From assembly GCA_018376535.1 (NCBI GenBank), contig JAHABC010000004.1, positions 52,680 to 116,679 of the forward strand: a stretch of 64,000 nt of DNA, written 5' to 3'. Made by a program: the position numbers and the translations under genes. Of this stretch, positions 8,715-16,243 are shown in pieces (position 1 is the first letter of the stretch; the number at the start of each line of letters is the position of its first letter). Source of the stretch: Ruminococcus sp. (GTDB lineage Bacteria > Bacillota > Clostridia > Oscillospirales > Ruminococcaceae). The notes under the pieces were generated by a model that saw only the letters and a program-made list of their open reading frames with translations, was not told the origin of the DNA and searched no databases.

Positions 8715-10478
8715 ATGAACTGTTTTTTAATAGATTTCGAAAACGTTAAATCTACTGGTTTAAAAGGTATTGAACATCTTATTGAAAGTGATGACGTTTA
8801 TATTTTCTATAGCGAATACGCTAATACCATCACTTTTGATGTTCACCACAAGATTAACAAAAGTCATGCTAACCTTAAATTCTTTAAAAGTGGTATAGTT
8901 GCTAAAAATGCTTTGGATTTCCAACTTATATCCTATTTGGGTTATCTGATTGCTCAAAAGAAGTATAAAAATTACTTCGTTATTACTGGCGATAGAGGTT
9001 TTGAATCTGCCGTGTCTTTTTGGAAAGATTTCTTTAAACAGAATAAGTTCAATGACTTATCTATCAACAGATTTTACAATATCCAAGATGCTTTGGATAA
9101 AAAAAGTATACCATCTAAGTTTTATAATAAGAAGTTGCCTCCAACTATTCCTACCGTAGAAACTGAAATTGAACTACGTCAGTTAAAAGCTACTAACGTA
9201 ATCGTGGATAAGCCTTCTAACGACTTAGAAAATAATTTGAACAAAGACTTAAACATTAAAGATGTTGATACTAAACCTTTAAAAACATCTACTAGTGATA
9301 CGGTGGCTACATCTAATGAGGTTAAGACTGTACATCAAGAACAGAAAGAACAGACTTCTATCACTAATACTAATGATACTCAAAAGAGTTCTAATAGGCA
9401 ACCAGTTCAGCAACAGCGTCAAGCGACACCACTACTAGAGGAAAAAGCTAAATCATCTGTAGATAAACAAGCTACAAATGGTAACGCTAAGAACTCTAAT
9501 AATAATGTTAATAAAAAGAGTTCTAACAATGTTGGTAATAAGAACCAAGTCGAAAAGTCTAAAGATGATAAGGACAAATCTAAGAATAAAAATAATCAAG
9601 TTAAGAACAATAACAAAAAGACTTTTAATAATAGTTCTCAGCAACAAAAAAAGAACTCCGATAGTAACAAGAATACTAACAACAATAATAAAAAAGCTCA
9701 AAATAACACTACAAAGATATCAAAGAATACTCAAAACGATACTAATAACAAAAAGGTTAAAAATATCAACAATACTTTAAATGCTAATAATAATAAAAAT
9801 ACATCTGCTGAAAAGGTCGCAAAGAGAGATACTAAATCTAAAGGGTTTGTGTTCGGCAAGGTTGATTTAAATGATGATACTTCCATTATGGAAAATATTC
9901 AAAAGAAATCGCCAGTTGCACTAATAGAACAGACTTCTAAAGATAAAGATAATAAAGATAACACATCTAAAAAAGAACCTATCATAAAGACTACAGACTT
10001 AGTAGAGAATATCGCTCCTAAAAAAGAAGTATCTAAGGAAAAAGTAACCGTTCCAACTGAAACTATTTCCGAAATTAAACCTAAAGAGGTAGAACCAGTA
10101 AGTAACGTGGAAACATCTACTAGTAAGGATAAGGAAGTTCCTACAGATACATCTAAGACTAAACGTAAGGTTGGCAGACCTAGAGTAAAATCTACTACCG
10201 ATAAAAAAGAAAAACCTAAAAACAATAAGAAGTTTCAAGAAGATATCCCTAATGACAAGTTGAACAAAATGCTAGATAAGATTTCAAACATATCCGAATT
10301 TGCAGACTACTCTAAAGATGATAAGGTTAAAATCTGTAAGATAGTAGCTTTCTCTAATAGCAAACAGGAGGGATATCAAGCCTTTATGAGTTGCTTTGGT
10401 AAACGCAAAGGCGTTGAAATCTATAAGATAGTTAAACAAGAGTTCGATGCTTTAAAAAATTTATATCTAAATAGTTAA
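8715..10478 (+). CDS. NYN/PIN-like domain protein with long Asn/Lys-rich linker
   Basis: Residues 1 to about 145 form a NYN (PIN-like nuclease) domain: it opens with FLIDFENVKSTG (acidic D and E), has ALDFQLISYLGYL in the middle and VITGDRGFE near the end, the three acidic motifs expected of this fold. A disordered linker of about 350 residues, rich in N, K, S, T, Q and D, follows and contains an AT-hook-like KRKVGRPRVKS. A small helical domain of about 70 residues closes the protein. The ATG at 8715 fits the domain start; a GTG at 8697 would add six residues; neither has a clear ribosome site. RNA cleavage or binding is inferred from the fold only. Confidence 0.8.
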   Translation: MNCFLIDFENVKSTGLKGIEHLIESDDVYIFYSEYANTITFDVHHKINKSHANLKFFKSGIVAKNALDFQLISYLGYLIAQKKYKNYFVITGDRGFESAVSFWKDFFKQNKFNDLSINRFYNIQDALDKKSIPSKFYNKKLPPTIPTVETEIELRQLKATNVIVDKPSNDLENNLNKDLNIKDVDTKPLKTSTSDTVATSNEVKTVHQEQKEQTSITNTNDTQKSSNRQPVQQQRQATPLLEEKAKSSVDKQATNGNAKNSNNNVNKKSSNNVGNKNQVEKSKDDKDKSKNKNNQVKNNNKKTFNNSSQQQKKNSDSNKNTNNNNKKAQNNTTKISKNTQNDTNNKKVKNINNTLNANNNKNTSAEKVAKRDTKSKGFVFGKVDLNDDTSIMENIQKKSPVALIEQTSKDKDNKDNTSKKEPIIKTTDLVENIAPKKEVSKEKVTVPTETISEIKPKEVEPVSNVETSTSKDKEVPTDTSKTKRKVGRPRVKSTTDKKEKPKNNKKFQEDIPNDKLNKMLDKISNISEFADYSKDDKVKICKIVAFSNSKQEGYQAFMSCFGKRKGVEIYKIVKQEFDALKNLYLNS

Positions 10479-10540
10479 TATGTACATGACGGAATATCTT
10501 TTTAGAGTTTCGTTGTGTCAATATAGGAGGCTTTTTAATC

Positions 10541-11680
10541 TTGTATATGTTTAAAAGATATCTTAAAAATAGACTTCTAAGCATTACAATTACTATGTTG
10601 ACATCTTGTGTAACTTTGATGTGTCTAAATACAATAAAATCCCATGCAGATTACTATTCCTATGCCGATGACTATGGCTTATTCCTACAGGCTCTTGGTG
10701 AAAGAGAATCTAGTAATAGGTACATTCTTCAAAATAGATACGGCTACATGGGACGTTGGCAATTAGGAACTTCTGCTCTACAAGATTTGGGTTTTTTAGA
10801 TGACAATAATAATTTTACTCCATTGGCTAATAGTTTTGGAGTTTTCGATAAGACTACTTTTTTACTATCGGCACAAGCTCAAGATTATGCAGTATATCAA
10901 TACCATAAGCAAACTTGGAACTACTTAGTTAATCATGAATTGGATAAGTATGTAGGTACTGTAGTGCAACTTACTCAACCTATGCCCGTGGAACACATAA
11001 CTATCAATGAAGATGGTGAGGAAGAAGTCACAACTGCCATTGAAGATGTGGTAGTAGAAGAGATTAACGTAACTATATCCAATTTGATAGCTGGTTCTCA
11101 TTTGATGGGTGTTGGTAGTATGCAAAAGTATCTTGAGGGCGATACCACTCTTAAAGATGCTAACGGTACTGAAATTAATGAGTATATGAGGCTCTTTGGT
11201 AACTATAATATTGCTGATACTATAGTCTATGGCGTCCCATTTCAAGAGATTTGCAACTGTACTAATATGTATACTGGTCAGTACGTTGTGCAATCTGCTG
11301 ATTTAAATAAGGACGGTATTACTGTATACAGTGGCCACGGAATTTACAACTATATACTTGGAACTATCTACAATGGACAAACCATATATATTACTAAATC
11401 CGATGGCGTTTGGGCACACATTCAACTACAAGATGGTTCAGAGGGTTACATAATGTTATCCGATTTAAAAACCTTTCAGCACGTCAGCAAAATAGGGGAT
11501 ATCAACAATGATGGCATTGTGGACTTCTTAGATATACTCCAAATACAGAAGTACGTTCTAGCAAATGAAAATCCGTATATCCTTAGTAGTGTGGATTTCA
11601 ACGGTAACGGCAGAATAGATATAACAGATATTCTAAATCTAAAAAAACAAGCATATACAAGTACTGCATATGCTCAATAG
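10541..11680 (+). CDS. Secreted lysozyme-like / SH3 / dockerin protein
   Basis: Signal peptide ending near SHA-D (residue 36). Residues about 45-200 resemble a lysozyme/transglycosylase domain, with GERESSNRY and GYMGRWQLGTSALQ like the glutamate and GxxQ motifs of goose-type or Slt domains. Residues about 250-312 form a bacterial SH3 domain (GEGITVYSGH-like start, GVWAHIQL, GYIMLSDL). The C terminus is a two-repeat dockerin type I: GDINNDGIVDFLDILQIQKY and DFNGNGRIDITDILNLKKQA. The TTG start has AGGAGG 10 bp upstream. The protein probably acts on peptidoglycan at the surface, attached by a cohesin encoded elsewhere. The catalytic assignment is moderate; the dockerin is certain. Confidence 0.85.
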   Translation: MYMFKRYLKNRLLSITITMLTSCVTLMCLNTIKSHADYYSYADDYGLFLQALGERESSNRYILQNRYGYMGRWQLGTSALQDLGFLDDNNNFTPLANSFGVFDKTTFLLSAQAQDYAVYQYHKQTWNYLVNHELDKYVGTVVQLTQPMPVEHITINEDGEEEVTTAIEDVVVEEINVTISNLIAGSHLMGVGSMQKYLEGDTTLKDANGTEINEYMRLFGNYNIADTIVYGVPFQEICNCTNMYTGQYVVQSADLNKDGITVYSGHGIYNYILGTIYNGQTIYITKSDGVWAHIQLQDGSEGYIMLSDLKTFQHVSKIGDINNDGIVDFLDILQIQKYVLANENPYILSSVDFNGNGRIDITDILNLKKQAYTSTAYAQ

Positions 11681-11686
11681 ATATTT

Positions 11687-11712
11687 TGAACACCCATTAA
11701 TATGGGTGTTCA
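11687..11712. terminator. Bidirectional terminator between the dockerin gene and yebC
   Basis: Perfect 11-bp stem TGAACACCCAT/ATGGGTGTTCA with a short TA-rich loop sits between two convergent genes. T-rich runs occur on both sides. Confidence 0.75.
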
Positions 11713-11735
11713 ACTTTTGATATATAACTTTTAGA

Positions 11736-12479
11736 TTAATCTTCGTCAGCAACTTCAGGCATTTCCCAGTTATGCCAAACGTTTTGAACGTCATCGTTAT
11801 CTTCAAGATGTTCAAGTAGAAGGTTCATCTTTTTAATCTGTTCTTCATCTGTTAGAGTAATATATGTTGATGGAATTTGCTCAACTTCAGCAGATAGAAC
11901 TTTATAACCTTTAGCAGTCAAGCCCTCACGGAGTTGACTAACATCACTAGGTGAACATTCTATTTCTATAGTATCGTCTTCCATGGAGAAGTCATCTGCA
12001 CCTAAATCGAAACATTCTTCCATGACAGTATCCTCATCAAGACCAGTATTTTCTAGCACTATTATGCCCTTATTAGTGAACATAAAAGATACACAACCAG
12101 TAGTACCCAAACCACTTCCGAACTTATCGAAGTAGTGACGGATATCACCTGCAGTACGATTTTTATTATCGGTTAAACATTCCACGATAACGGCAACACC
12201 ACCTACACCATAGCCTTCATAAACCATAGCTTCGTAGCTGTTTTTATCGCCATCGCCCATAGCTTTTTTGATAACTCTGTCGATGTTATCGTTAGGTACG
12301 TTATTGGATTTTGCTTTAGCGATTAAATCTCTAAGTTTAGAGTTATTATTAGGGTCGCCACCACTTTCCTTAACACAAACGGCTATTTCTCTGCCTATTT
12401 TAGTAAATATTTTAGCTTTAACGGCATCAGTAGCCTCTTTTTTTCTTTTGATATTGTTCCATTTTGAATGTCCTGACAT
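11736..12479 (-). CDS. yebC: YebC/PmpR family translation or transcription factor
   Basis: Typical start MSGHSKWNNIKRKKEATDA and the conserved YEGYGVGGVAVIVECLTDNKNRT segment identify the TACO1/YebC family. The length of 247 aa is standard. Family members have been described both as DNA-binding regulators and as factors that help ribosomes through difficult stretches; which applies here is open. It is the last gene of the obg-mrnC-yebC run and starts right after the mrnC stop region. Confidence 0.95.
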   Translation of the reverse strand: MSGHSKWNNIKRKKEATDAVKAKIFTKIGREIAVCVKESGGDPNNNSKLRDLIAKAKSNNVPNDNIDRVIKKAMGDGDKNSYEAMVYEGYGVGGVAVIVECLTDNKNRTAGDIRHYFDKFGSGLGTTGCVSFMFTNKGIIVLENTGLDEDTVMEECFDLGADDFSMEDDTIEIECSPSDVSQLREGLTAKGYKVLSAEVEQIPSTYITLTDEEQIKKMNLLLEHLEDNDDVQNVWHNWEMPEVADED

Positions 12480-12480
12480 T

Positions 12481-12885
12481 TTAAAAATCCTCCTTGTATA
12501 TATTCCAAACTATAGAAAAAAGTTCTTCAATTCTTTTTTGGTTACCGATAAGGTATAGATATCCAAAAAGGCATTCCAAACCAGTAGCCAACCTGTAGTC
12601 AATGATATCAGTACTCTTTGGGGCGTGACACTTGGAGTTCTTGCCCCTTTTGAATACAGAAAGTTCTTCTTCGGATAGCATACTATTCTCTAAGATATAT
12701 CTAATAGCTTTGGCTTGAAATTTAGCACATACTATTTCCACCTTAATGGCATGAAGTTTATCAATCTTCATATCTCCATTAAGGATAATTTTTTCACGGA
12801 CTAGTATTTCAAATACGCTATCGCCTAAGAATGCTAACGTTAAAGACGAATAACTTTTAGCTTCTTTAGTAGTTAAAGTCTGCAT
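12481..12885 (-). CDS. mrnC: Mini-ribonuclease III
   Basis: RNase III catalytic domain without a dsRNA-binding domain; in Bacillus it matures the 3' and 5' ends of 23S rRNA. The signature LAFLGDSVFEILVRE contains the catalytic acidic residues, GKNSKCHAPKS follows, and the C-terminal EXXXG-like ATGLECLFGYLYL completes the site. The length of 134 aa is typical. It lies between obg and yebC on one strand. Confidence 0.93.
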   Translation of the reverse strand: MQTLTTKEAKSYSSLTLAFLGDSVFEILVREKIILNGDMKIDKLHAIKVEIVCAKFQAKAIRYILENSMLSEEELSVFKRGKNSKCHAPKSTDIIDYRLATGLECLFGYLYLIGNQKRIEELFSIVWNIYKEDF

Positions 12886-12903
12886 GGAAATCCTTCCTTT
12901 AAG

Positions 12904-14187
12904 TTAGTATATAAAGTCAAATTGGAAACCAAAGATGTCAACGGTATCGCCTTCCTTGATACCCATACTTTCCAACTGTTCTATTATTCCACTACTACGC
13001 AACACTCTTTGGAAGTACTGTAATGATGAGTAGTCGTCCATATCCACGGTACGCATAATAGGTTCTAAGAAAGGAGCGTCTACATAGTAGATACCATCTT
13101 CCACTTCTATGATAAACTTTTGAGCATCTTGAGTAGACTCTTGAAGTTCCTCTTCGGTTAGAGGTTCTGGGTCGAAGTGTTTAATAGGTGGGAGAGTATC
13201 TAAGGTAGCAGAAACCTCGTTAATGAGTTCTTTAATACCTGTACGGGTAGCAGATGAGATTTCAAAGAATTTATAGCCTAAATCTTCTACATACTGTTTA
13301 ACTTCTGCAATCTGTTCGGGAGTTGCTATATCCGACTTATTACCTGCCACTATTTGTGGACAGTTAGCTAAATCCTCATTGAAGTTTTTGAGTTCCTTAT
13401 TGATTATATTAAAGTCATCTATAGGATTTCTTCCCTCACAACCAGAAACGTCTAGCACATGAATTATTAGACGACATCTTTCAACGTGACGTAAAAATTC
13501 GTGGCCTAAACCTATACCTTCACTAGCACCCTCAATAAGTCCAGGGATATCTGCCATTACAAAAGACTTCTCTTCCTCAACCTTTACCACACCAAGCACT
13601 GGAGTTAATGTGGTAAAGTGATAGTTGGCTATTTGTGGTTTGGCTGAACTGACTACAGATATCAAAGTAGACTTTCCAACGTTAGGAAATCCTACAAGAC
13701 CTACATCAGCTAATAGTTTCAATTCAAGAGTTACATTGAACCTTTCTCCCATAAAGCCAGGTTTTGCAAACTTTGGAATTTGTCTAGTAGAGGTTGCAAA
13801 GTTCATATTACCTTTACCACCGTTACCACCCTTGGCGATTATATAAGGCTCATCGTTAGATATATCGGCGAGAATTCTACCAGTATCGGCATCACGAACC
13901 ACCGTACCACGAGGAACTTTAACTATTAAATCGGGAGCGTTTTTGCCAGTGCAACGCTTAGCACCACCATTTTGACCTTTTTCGGCAAAGAACTTAGTTT
14001 TATACTTAAAGTCTATCAAAGTAGAGGAGTTATCATCAGCTATAAATACTACGTTACCACCTTTACCACCGTTGCCACCATCTGGGCCTCCAGATGCTAC
14101 ATACTTTTCACGATGGAATGATACAGCACCATCACCACCGTCACCAGCCTTTATAGATATTCTTGCCTTATCGATAAATGTAGCCAT
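12904..14187 (-). CDS. obg: GTPase Obg
   Basis: Ribosome-assembly GTPase with all three domains: the glycine-rich Obg fold (from MATFIDKARISIKAGDGGDG, with GGPDGGNGGKGG), the G domain (GFPNVGKSTL, DIPGLIEGA, NKSD) and a C-terminal OCT domain starting near EVEDGIYYVDAPF. I choose the ATG at 14187 with GAGGAGG 11 bp upstream; an ATG 17 codons earlier would add a non-conserved tail. The product is 427 aa. It lies downstream of rpmA, as in many Firmicutes, with a hairpin between. Confidence 0.97.
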   Translation of the reverse strand: MATFIDKARISIKAGDGGDGAVSFHREKYVASGGPDGGNGGKGGNVVFIADDNSSTLIDFKYKTKFFAEKGQNGGAKRCTGKNAPDLIVKVPRGTVVRDADTGRILADISNDEPYIIAKGGNGGKGNMNFATSTRQIPKFAKPGFMGERFNVTLELKLLADVGLVGFPNVGKSTLISVVSSAKPQIANYHFTTLTPVLGVVKVEEEKSFVMADIPGLIEGASEGIGLGHEFLRHVERCRLIIHVLDVSGCEGRNPIDDFNIINKELKNFNEDLANCPQIVAGNKSDIATPEQIAEVKQYVEDLGYKFFEISSATRTGIKELINEVSATLDTLPPIKHFDPEPLTEEELQESTQDAQKFIIEVEDGIYYVDAPFLEPIMRTVDMDDYSSLQYFQRVLRSSGIIEQLESMGIKEGDTVDIFGFQFDFIY

Positions 14188-14228
14188 GTTCGTTGTTACC
14201 TCCTCGGAATATTTTAAACTAATAGAAC

Positions 14229-14257
14229 AAAATCCCAAGCAAAAGGCTTAGGATTTT
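14229..14257 (-). terminator. Hairpin between rpmA and obg
   Basis: A 12-bp stem AAAATCC.AAGC/GCTT.GGATTTT with one wobble and a 5-base loop lies in the rpmA-obg gap. The T-run is mostly part of the stem, so this may act as a partial terminator or an RNA processing site that lowers obg expression relative to the ribosomal genes. Confidence 0.55.
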
Positions 14258-14289
14258 ACTCTATATTAACGCTTGTTTAAACGCAATTA

Positions 14290-14574
14290 TTATTGTTCAA
14301 CAGGGTAAACAGAAACTTTCTTTCTGTCACGACCAACTCTTTCAAACTTAACAGTTCCGTTAGTTTTAGCGAAAAGAGTATCATCTGAACCGATACCTAC
14401 GTTTTCACCTGGGTGAATGTGAGTACCTCTTTGACGTACTAAAATGTTACCAGCTAGTACGAATTGACCGTCAGCTCTCTTAACGCCTAATCTTTTAGAT
14501 GCAGAGTCACGACCGTTCTTAGTAGAACCAACACCCTTTTTGTGTGCAAAGAATTGCATACTAATTCTAATCAT
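14290..14574 (-). CDS. rpmA: Ribosomal protein L27 with cleavable prepeptide
   Basis: The sequence MIRISMQFF precedes the mature start AHKKGVGSTKNGRDS. Firmicute L27 is made with such an extension and must be cut after the FF by the Prp protease to allow a working ribosome. The prp gene lies directly upstream. The rest (RQRGTHIHPGENVGIGSDDTLFA) is fully conserved. 94 aa. Confidence 0.98.
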   Translation of the reverse strand: MIRISMQFFAHKKGVGSTKNGRDSASKRLGVKRADGQFVLAGNILVRQRGTHIHPGENVGIGSDDTLFAKTNGTVKFERVGRDRKKVSVYPVEQ

Positions 14575-14579
14575 GGTAT

Positions 14580-14906
14580 TTACACCTCCGTAATTTTAAG
14601 GTTTATAGTTTTTGGAAAATCCTCCGATAAGACTTCTAAGTGAAGTTTAAGACCATCTATTAAAGTATAGCAAGGGTCACCTATAGGAGTATCGATAAGT
14701 TTTAAAGATATGCCATAGTTTTCATCTACTGATATTTTGGCATCAGCATTTTTAAAACATTCAGAAATAGTATTACACACCAATTGTACCGCAGACGATA
14801 CACTAGCACATACTATATCGTGACCATAGCCATCAAAGTTGGCATGACCAGATACTTTAAAACCTATTAAATAGTTATCTTTTTTAATAAATTCAGCGAT
14901 AATCAT
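14580..14906 (-). CDS. prp: Ribosomal-processing cysteine protease Prp
   Basis: Cysteine protease that removes the L27 N-terminal extension. The catalytic pair is visible as H21 in VSGHANFDGYGHD and C33 in DIVCASVSSAVQ. The length of 108 aa is standard. It sits between rplU and rpmA, 5 bp before its substrate gene, the classical Firmicute order. Confidence 0.96.
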   Translation of the reverse strand: MIIAEFIKKDNYLIGFKVSGHANFDGYGHDIVCASVSSAVQLVCNTISECFKNADAKISVDENYGISLKLIDTPIGDPCYTLIDGLKLHLEVLSEDFPKTINLKITEV

Positions 14907-14924
14907 GTATAACAGTCACAAAGA

Positions 14925-15239
14925 TTAACCGTTGATAGCTTCAATCTTGAGCTTAGTGTAAGGTTGTCTATGACCGATTTTTCTCTTACTAGAACCCTTC
15001 TTAGGCTTGTAAGTTAAAACAGTAACCTTCTTACCCTTACCATTCTTAACAACTGTAGCAGATACAGATGCGTTCTCAACGTATGGAGCACCAACCTTAA
15101 TACCATCTTCACCACTAACTACTATAACCTTATCGATAGTAACTGTATCGTTAGCCTCAACGCCTAACTTTTCAACGAAGATTTCTTGTCCTACTTCAAC
15201 TTGATATTGCTTTCCACCAGTTTCAATAATAGCGTACAT
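14925..15239 (-). CDS. rplU: Ribosomal protein L21
   Basis: Starts MYAIIETGGKQYQVEVGQE and ends with the conserved GHRQPYTKLKIEAING. I choose the ATG at 15239 because homologues begin here and a GG(T)AGGTG site lies upstream; a GTG three codons earlier is possible. First gene of the L21-Prp-L27 unit. Confidence 0.98.
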   Translation of the reverse strand: MYAIIETGGKQYQVEVGQEIFVEKLGVEANDTVTIDKVIVVSGEDGIKVGAPYVENASVSATVVKNGKGKKVTVLTYKPKKGSSKRKIGHRQPYTKLKIEAING

Positions 15240-15317
15240 TCGTAGCACCTACCTTTTTTAAAAACTCGCTAATGACGGGGCGTATATATACGACTTGTAA
15301 ACCGTCAATCATGCGGT
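15240..15317 (-). promoter_or_regulatory. L21-type leader with hairpin
   Basis: The 78-nt leader contains a stem TGACGG/CCGTCA (15273-15307) and, nested in it, the perfect palindrome CGTATATATACG (15281-15292). Ribosomal-protein L21 leaders that bind free L21 are known in Firmicutes; assignment to that family is by position and structure, not by alignment. Confidence 0.55.
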
Positions 15318-15323
15318 ATTCTT

Positions 15324-15352
15324 ATTTTAGCATATATAGTGCAATATGTCAA
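15324..15352 (-). promoter_or_regulatory. Promoter of rplU-prp-rpmA
   Basis: Minus-strand -35 TTGACA (15347-15352) and -10 TAAAAT (15324-15329) with an exact 17-bp spacer. Together with the TetR promoter on the other strand it fills the 15240-15609 gap; a short open frame there (15339-15563) has no ribosome site and is not called. Confidence 0.8.
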
Positions 15353-15516
15353 GGGGTTGATTGAAATTTTTTTAAATAATTGTATCCTCTACAACGTTCC
15401 GATAGTTCTAATAGTGTGCATAGTTTATGATATTAAAACTGAATACAAAAAATTACCAATATACTTCTATTGTACTCTTCAAAGTAGAATGTCCTTTTTT
15501 TGTATTGAGAATTATC

Positions 15517-15545
15517 TTGACAAAGACTATTATAAGGTATATAAT
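15517..15545 (+). promoter_or_regulatory. Promoter of the TetR-RND unit
   Basis: Consensus -35 TTGACA (15517-15522), 17-bp spacer and -10 TATAAT (15540-15545). This is a near-ideal sigma-A promoter, consistent with a gene kept off by a repressor bound at the start site. Confidence 0.88.
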
Positions 15546-15547
15546 AG

Positions 15548-15576
15548 TGACATGATGTCATAGTGACAGGGTGTCA
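15548..15576 (+). promoter_or_regulatory. Tandem TetR operator
   Basis: Two copies of the inverted repeat TGACA-N3-TGTCA (15548-15560 and 15564-15576), 16 bp centre to centre, begin 2 bp after the -10 box and cover the transcription start. Placement and symmetry point to autorepression by the TetR protein encoded immediately downstream. Confidence 0.8.
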
Positions 15577-15609
15577 TCTGCCATATTACGTTAAGGAGGT
15601 GATTGCTTT

Positions 15610-16224
15610 ATGCCTAAGCAAAGATTTTATAATCTTCCTATTGAAAAACGTGAACGAATTTTAAACTCTGCTATCAAAGAGTTTTCAAGAGTTCCAGTGA
15701 ATCAAGTTTCCATCAATAAGATTATAAAAGAGGCGAATATATCAAGAGGTTCGTTTTACCAATACTTTGAGGACAAAAACGATTTAATTCGTGAAATTAT
15801 GAGTGGATATAAAAATTCTATGATAGAAAATATTAAATCTCACTTACAAAAAATGGATATATCTATATTTGACTTAGCCCTTGAAATATTAGAGAGTACT
15901 ATCATTTTTACTGAAGAGAAAAATAATCAAAAGTTATGTTTCTACGTTTTTGATACCATGCATAACAATGAGGATTTTTTCCATCAAATAGTTGGTAGCA
16001 AGGAACTTGACAACATTGTGGATATGTTAATATCTTTAATAGATTTAAGTACCTTCAAATACTCTACTCGCAACGATATTATTAATGTATTTGATATAAT
16101 ATCTGCAATAAGTTGTAAAACCGTTATCAAAACTATTAGACAACCTGCTAATAAATCTATTTTTATAGATGAGTTTAAACGTCAACTTATGATTATCCAA
16201 ACTGGTATATTAGTGGAAAAATAG
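15610..16224 (+). CDS. TetR family transcriptional repressor
   Basis: N-terminal helix-turn-helix typical of TetR: KRERILNSAIKEF, then VSINKIIKEANISRGSFYQYFEDKNDLI. The C-terminal part is the variable ligand-binding domain. AAGGAGG lies upstream of the ATG. It is followed 19 bp later by the RND transporter and probably represses both genes through the tandem operator, with a transporter substrate as inducer (inference from the usual arrangement). 204 aa. Confidence 0.92.
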   Translation: MPKQRFYNLPIEKRERILNSAIKEFSRVPVNQVSINKIIKEANISRGSFYQYFEDKNDLIREIMSGYKNSMIENIKSHLQKMDISIFDLALEILESTIIFTEEKNNQKLCFYVFDTMHNNEDFFHQIVGSKELDNIVDMLISLIDLSTFKYSTRNDIINVFDIISAISCKTVIKTIRQPANKSIFIDEFKRQLMIIQTGILVEK

Positions 16225-16243
16225 AAAGGAGTTGTTTTGTACC

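Noticed and set aside
9453..10238. Several long frames on both strands inside the Asn/Lys-rich part of the NYN protein gene
   Set aside because: They are shadows of a low-complexity coding region; they have no start signals, and the main frame is continuous with conserved domains at both ends.
15339..15563. A 74-codon open frame upstream of the TetR gene
   Set aside because: It overlaps the rplU and tetR promoters and the operator, has no ribosome site, and its translation looks like random AT-rich sequence.
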